A program made the translations under genes and the position numbers. Below are positions 60,325 to 64,000 of a DNA stretch of 64,000 nucleotides, one piece after another. Location: positions 1 to 64,000 of the forward strand of contig JAHFED010000022.1 of assembly GCA_023248635.1 (NCBI GenBank). The letters are read 5' to 3'. The stretch is from Myxococcales bacterium (GTDB lineage: Bacteria; Myxococcota; UBA727; VGSZ01). The notes under the pieces were generated by a model. That model was not told the DNA's origin, ran no database searches, and saw nothing but the letters and a program-made list of their open reading frames with translations. Position 1 is the stretch's first letter. Each line of letters begins with the position of its first letter.

Positions 60325-61692
60325 TCAGAAGCTCGCCAAGAGGCCGTCGTCGTCGCCGAAGGAAAAGCGCAGGCCGACGATGAGGCGCTGGGCGGGGCCT
60401 GGGGGTAAAGCGCCGCGACCCACCGCCACGGCCCAGGCCACGTCGAGGCCGACGTCGTCGTCGATGGGCACACACAAGGCGACGTCGACCTCGTTGAAGA
60501 GTGTCCCGGGGTCCGCGCCGATGACGCCGCCCCCGCCGGGTCCGTGCACGAGCCCCAGGCTCGAGACCAATCGCCACGTGGCCCGCAGCGCGAAACCCTG
60601 GGGGTCGTCGACGCCGATGGCGGCGCGCGCTTGCCAGGTGTTGGCGAAATCGACGAGGTCGAGCTCACCCAGGGTTCCGTGGCGCGAGGGCGCGGGAGCG
60701 AGCAGCGCGGTGGTGCCCTCGACCCCCATCTCCAAGAAGGGACGTGGCGCCGACAAGCTCCAGGGCAGCTGCGTGGTGACGGCGACCTCGGCGTGAACGC
60801 CGTTGTCGACGAAGGCCAGTCCCTGCTCTTCATCGAGAGCGAGCTGGCCGTCGACGCCACCGCGCCAGCGCAAGCCGACGACGTCGACCAGGGCTCGGGC
60901 GCCCAGCGTCGGTCGCAGCACTCGATCGACGCCGGTGTGGTGCAAGAGTCCGTAGGCATCGAGGACCAGGTGCAGCGCGGGGTCGAGCACGAGCTCGCTG
61001 CCAGCGGCGAGAAAGGCGAGGCCGCTGGCAGCATCGACGCGCGGGTCAGCGGCGCCAGGGTCGCCCTCGGCACCGAGATCGAGGACCACGGCCCCGGCGC
61101 GGGTGTGCACGCCCCACAGCTCCACGTCGACAACGGCGCCGTCGACGGTGCGACCGCGAGCGTCGAAGGGTTCGCTGCCCACCAGGCGTCCGTCGGCAAC
61201 GACGAGCGCAAAGCGCCCGAGCACCAGCAGACCGGGCGCGCCCAAGAGCCCCACCGGCACCTCGAGGCTCAGGCGGTGGAGCGGCGCCACCAGCGGTCGC
61301 GGCACCAGCTCGAGGGTGGGATCGCGCACGGGTGTGGTCCACCACGCGCCGTCGCCGACGACGACGGCGGCCCGCAGGTCCCCGATTCTGCCCGCCACGC
61401 CCACGCGTCCGGTGAGGGCGGCGCCGCCGATGGGCTCGAGGTCGTTGACGATGGCCGGGTTCTCGGCGCCCACCAGCACCCGACCCTGGCCAAAGAAGGT
61501 GACGTCGTCGGCGCTGGAGGGGCCCTGCAGCAACGCTTCATCCAGCGGCGGGAGCGCGTCGGGCAGGGTGTCGATGCGAGATCCCTCGGCGGCACTTGGC
61601 AAGCCCAGGTCTGGCGGATGCGCTGCCACATCGAGCGTTTCGCCAGCACCAGCTACGACGACGACAAGCCAGAACACGGGCCAAGCTATCAC
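60325..61692 (-). CDS. Predicted outer-membrane beta-barrel protein
   Basis: A 455-residue protein, start taken at GTG 61692 (VIAWPVFWLVVVVAGAGETLDVAA, a signal-like head; the frame is open to 61767). The body is alternating-strand rich with loops such as ADDVTFFGQGRVLVGAENPAIVNDLEPIG and ends ...LIVGLRFSFGDDDGLLASF, an aromatic C-terminus as expected of an outer-membrane barrel. No named family. It is on the same strand as clpB, 104 bp upstream of it; no terminator is seen between them. Confidence 0.6.
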   Translation of the reverse strand: MIAWPVFWLVVVVAGAGETLDVAAHPPDLGLPSAAEGSRIDTLPDALPPLDEALLQGPSSADDVTFFGQGRVLVGAENPAIVNDLEPIGGAALTGRVGVAGRIGDLRAAVVVGDGAWWTTPVRDPTLELVPRPLVAPLHRLSLEVPVGLLGAPGLLVLGRFALVVADGRLVGSEPFDARGRTVDGAVVDVELWGVHTRAGAVVLDLGAEGDPGAADPRVDAASGLAFLAAGSELVLDPALHLVLDAYGLLHHTGVDRVLRPTLGARALVDVVGLRWRGGVDGQLALDEEQGLAFVDNGVHAEVAVTTQLPWSLSAPRPFLEMGVEGTTALLAPAPSRHGTLGELDLVDFANTWQARAAIGVDDPQGFALRATWRLVSSLGLVHGPGGGGVIGADPGTLFNEVDVALCVPIDDDVGLDVAWAVAVGRGALPPGPAQRLIVGLRFSFGDDDGLLASF

Positions 61693-61842
61693 TGGCGCTG
61701 ATCCCCTGATCGCCACCGGGGTCGCTTCTGGCTGACGCGGAAGCGGAAGCGGGCAGTCACCAGACAAGCGAGCGCCCGATGCGACTGATCCAGGTGTGCG
61801 CGGTCATCTCACATTGCCGACGCCGACGTCGAACCAGACACT

Positions 61843-62472
61843 GTGGAGGTGCACCGCGCTGCCCTCCTGCTCATGCTCGCCGTCGCTGTCGCCGACGTCG
61901 GCTGCGCCACCACGCAGGTGAGCCAATCCCAAAAAGATGCCCGTCGCTTGCGGGCGCTCGAGCGGAGCTTCTACGCCTTCGTCGCCGTCAAGCTGCACAA
62001 CCTCGAGGAGGTCGAAGACGCCACGGCGCGCCTGGAGCAGCTGCGCCTCGACTACCTCGACGCGTTGTCAGAGCCCAACTCCGACGAGCGCGATCGCCTG
62101 TGGGCCCTGTTGCGATTGGCGGAGCTGCACCTCGATCTCTCGGCGCGCATCCGCCGCGTGCCCTACCAGAGCGCCGACCCCGCCGCCCGCGCCGCCTTCG
62201 ATGCCACGCTCTCGCAGCGTGCCTTGCCCCTCGAGGCCACCGGCAAAGGCATTCTCGAGCAAATCGTTCAGCGCGCCGAGCGGGCTGGTGTCGAAGGGCG
62301 CTTCGTGGCTCGGGCCCGCCTCTACCTGCACCTGCACCCCCAAGAAGGCAGGGTCGCTCTCGACGACGACGACGTTGTGGTGCTGCAGCAGGAGCTCATG
62401 GCCTCGACCGTCCGCGCGCCCCGCTCGTTGCTCGAAGCGGGACGGGTCGGGCAACGCGCCGCGCGTCGCTGA
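61843..62472 (+). CDS. Small helical lipoprotein
   Basis: A 209-residue lipoprotein. The start is GTG 61843 or 61849. Signal segment HRAALLLMLAVAVADVGC has the lipobox DVGC. The mature part is charged helix (QKDARRLRALERSFYAFVAVKLHNLEEVEDATARLEQLRLDYLDALS), probably coiled coil. No family is recognised. It is transcribed alone; the second 216-bp structured repeat begins 84 bp after its stop. Confidence 0.6.
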   Translation: MEVHRAALLLMLAVAVADVGCATTQVSQSQKDARRLRALERSFYAFVAVKLHNLEEVEDATARLEQLRLDYLDALSEPNSDERDRLWALLRLAELHLDLSARIRRVPYQSADPAARAAFDATLSQRALPLEATGKGILEQIVQRAERAGVEGRFVARARLYLHLHPQEGRVALDDDDVVVLQQELMASTVRAPRSLLEAGRVGQRAARR

Positions 62473-62556
62473 TCTTCCCAAGATGATCTTGATTGCGTGG
62501 CTTCATCGCGGCGGAGGAAGTGCCGCCCGCGAGGGCACCGGATACTCCGGAGCCGG

Positions 62557-62771
62557 GTGATCCCGCGTCCGCTTGATGCTCGACCGCATTCCGAGATGGG
62601 AAAGACGCGGGATGATGCGCGTGAAGCGCGCCCGCGGAACGCGGAGTTGGTGGGGGGCCCCGCGTCCGGCTCCGCCGGCGCGGGGGGAGGTCTGCACCAG
62701 ACCTCCCAGAAGAGCATCCCCGACGGCGATGAACGAGACCGCTCCGCGGTCGAAGTTCAGCGAGATCGGGG
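62557..62771 (+). repeat. 216-bp structured dispersed repeat, copy 2
   Basis: The partner of 31561-31776 (about 97-98% identical by eye). It sits after the lipoprotein gene in the same orientation relative to that gene as copy 1 to the OmpA fusion gene. Stem GGGAGGTCTG/CAGACCTCCC is perfect here; copy 1 has one extra C. The remaining sequence of 62473-62813 shows no gene. Confidence 0.88.
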
Positions 62772-62813
62772 GTGATGCAGTCGGCGCAGCCGAAGAATCA
62801 TCCGGACCCGGGA

Positions 62814-64000
62814 TCACATGCCGGCGCCGCGCTGGGTGCGGATGCGGTCGACGAGGCTGCCAATGAAGGCGCGGGTGTTCTTCTCCGGCTCCTGGCGTTT
62901 GTTGCGTTCGAGCGCCGAGAGCATGCGCTCTTGCGCGTATTGTTCGAGGAGGCCGCGGGCTTTCTGCGCGAGGTTGGCAGTGTTGGAGCGATAGACGTCG
63001 AGCAGGAACTCGCAGGCCTCGTCGGTGCCGACCTTGGCGACGGACTGGAGCGCCGTTTCTTTGATGTCGCTGGCTTCGTGGGAGTTGAACACCCGCACCA
63101 GGTTCTCGAGGCCAGGCTGGAAGGTCATCCGTCTCAAGGCCACGACGCCGGCTTCGCGCACCTTGCCAGTTCCCACCAACGCGCGATCGATGATCGCAAA
63201 GACCTCCTTCTGCTTGAGCTGCGCGCCTTTTTCGACGACGAGCGCCCGGGTCGCCTCGTCCCCTTGCTCGTACATCGCCAAGAGCGGTCGCACCGCGGCA
63301 GCGTGCTCGAGCTGGCCCAGACCATCGATCAACGCCGGAGGCACCCTCAGCGGGTCGCCGCCCGCGATGAGATGATCGTCGTAGGCCAGGGAAATCAGCA
63401 GGGCCTTGCGACGCTGCACATCCCAGACATTTTTGTGATCGCTCACGAGGCGACCAATGGTGTCGGGAATGTCGTTGCCGTTTTCTTGCTCGAGCAGGTC
63501 GCGCACCCAGATTTCCTGGACCACCGGACGTCGACGGAAATACTCGGGGAAGGCCGGCGGCGGCGCCTTCTCCTTCTCGGGGTCTTTCTGGGCGAGCCGG
63601 GCGAGATCTGCGGCCAGCTCGGCGTAGCGATTCTTCTTCTTGTCGGTGAGGTCGAGTCCGGCCAAGGCGGCGTAGCAGTCGGCGACGTTGCGATCATCTT
63701 GGACGCGGTTGAAGCAGGAGACCGCCGCCAGCAGCGCGTTTTCGACGAGCTCGGGCGCCTGCCCTTTTTCCAGGGCCTGCCGGCTCACGCGCAGCCAGGC
63801 CTGGGCAGCTTCGGTCAGGAAGTAATCAGCGTAGATAAATCCAACCCGGCGGGCATATTCACCAGCTTCTCGATGAAGTTCGGCGACGCTATGCAACTCA
63901 CCGAGCTCGTCAGAAGCAGCGATGAAGTCGTAGTAATATTGAATTGTGAAAAACCTGTCCCCCTTCTGTTTCAGGATCCGAATACAATTGAGGTATCCCT
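62814..64000 (-). CDS. HEAT-repeat protein, 5' end beyond the window
   Basis: The frame runs through 63998 without a stop and so is partial at its start; about 395 residues are visible. The visible N-terminal side reads YLNCIRILKQKGDRFFTIQYYYDFIAASDELGELHSVAEL. This leads into helical repeats (AEAAQAWLRVSRQALEKG...) and HEAT-like units (VVQEIWVRDLLEQENGNDIPDTIGRLV; EAGVVALRRMTFQPGLENLVRVFNSHEASDIKETALQSVAKVGTDEACEFLLDVYR). It would be a scaffold or regulator. A TTG at 63896 is an internal codon, not the start. Confidence 0.75.
   Translation of the reverse strand, partial: GYLNCIRILKQKGDRFFTIQYYYDFIAASDELGELHSVAELHREAGEYARRVGFIYADYFLTEAAQAWLRVSRQALEKGQAPELVENALLAAVSCFNRVQDDRNVADCYAALAGLDLTDKKKNRYAELAADLARLAQKDPEKEKAPPPAFPEYFRRRPVVQEIWVRDLLEQENGNDIPDTIGRLVSDHKNVWDVQRRKALLISLAYDDHLIAGGDPLRVPPALIDGLGQLEHAAAVRPLLAMYEQGDEATRALVVEKGAQLKQKEVFAIIDRALVGTGKVREAGVVALRRMTFQPGLENLVRVFNSHEASDIKETALQSVAKVGTDEACEFLLDVYRSNTANLAQKARGLLEQYAQERMLSALERNKRQEPEKNTRAFIGSLVDRIRTQRGAGM

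Overview
The window reads as chromosome from a GC-rich bacterium of the former Deltaproteobacteria, of Myxococcota or Bradymonadota type. The evidence is lipoproteins with long Gly-Glu tracts, cysteine-rich DUF4215-type repeats, eukaryote-like Ser/Thr kinases, an FHA/GAF sigma-54 activator, thrombospondin-3/OmpA proteins and a myxosortase-like C-terminal tail. Words such as GTCGTC and GACGTC are very common except in the first part of the left island. Taxonomy is inferred from gene style, not from a marker tree.

Left region (1-9342): a likely mobile island. A perfect 120-bp direct repeat (1-120 and 9223-9342) covers the 3' end of an ECF sigma-factor gene. Inside lies a 5.8-kb core (2043-7877) bounded by ~105-bp imperfect inverted repeats. 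In order it holds a toxin-antitoxin pair, a tyrosine recombinase overlapping a primase-helicase gene, a divergent XRE regulator and a second toxin-antitoxin pair. Iteron-like 11-bp motifs sit in the 3' part of the primase-helicase gene. There are no capsid or conjugation genes, so it resembles a satellite or mobilisable element. An HNH-like accessory gene, a tiny membrane protein and palindrome-rich non-coding DNA flank the core.

9286-31532: mostly chromosomal genes. ECF sigma factor with a Cys-rich lipoprotein; peptide deformylase; an AMIN-domain protein; PyrD; two overlapping lipoprotein genes; a signalling operon (Ser/Thr kinase, secreted repeat-type protein, degenerate-FHA/GAF sigma-54 activator); an Asp-rich beta-barrel; a DUF971 protein; a patatin; RpoN; a HEAT-like protein; a Dus enzyme; and a PDZ/GAF membrane histidine kinase.

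31561-51468: a 216-bp structured repeat; a fused surface protein that joins a sorting-tail protein to an OmpA barrel; a DMT transporter; a 1,910-residue TPR protein; tRNA-Ile(GAT) with promoter and terminator; a coupled pair ending in a Gly-Glu lipoprotein; a coupled trio starting with an LpoA-like periplasmic binding protein; and a pirin.

51493-64000: a minus-strand operon ClpB - Cys-rich protein - 1,132-residue lipoprotein - Ser/Thr kinase (the kinase has a frameshift), then an outer-membrane-type protein, a small lipoprotein, a second copy of the 216-bp repeat, and a HEAT-like gene that runs off the window. Two families of short palindromic repeats are scattered between genes.
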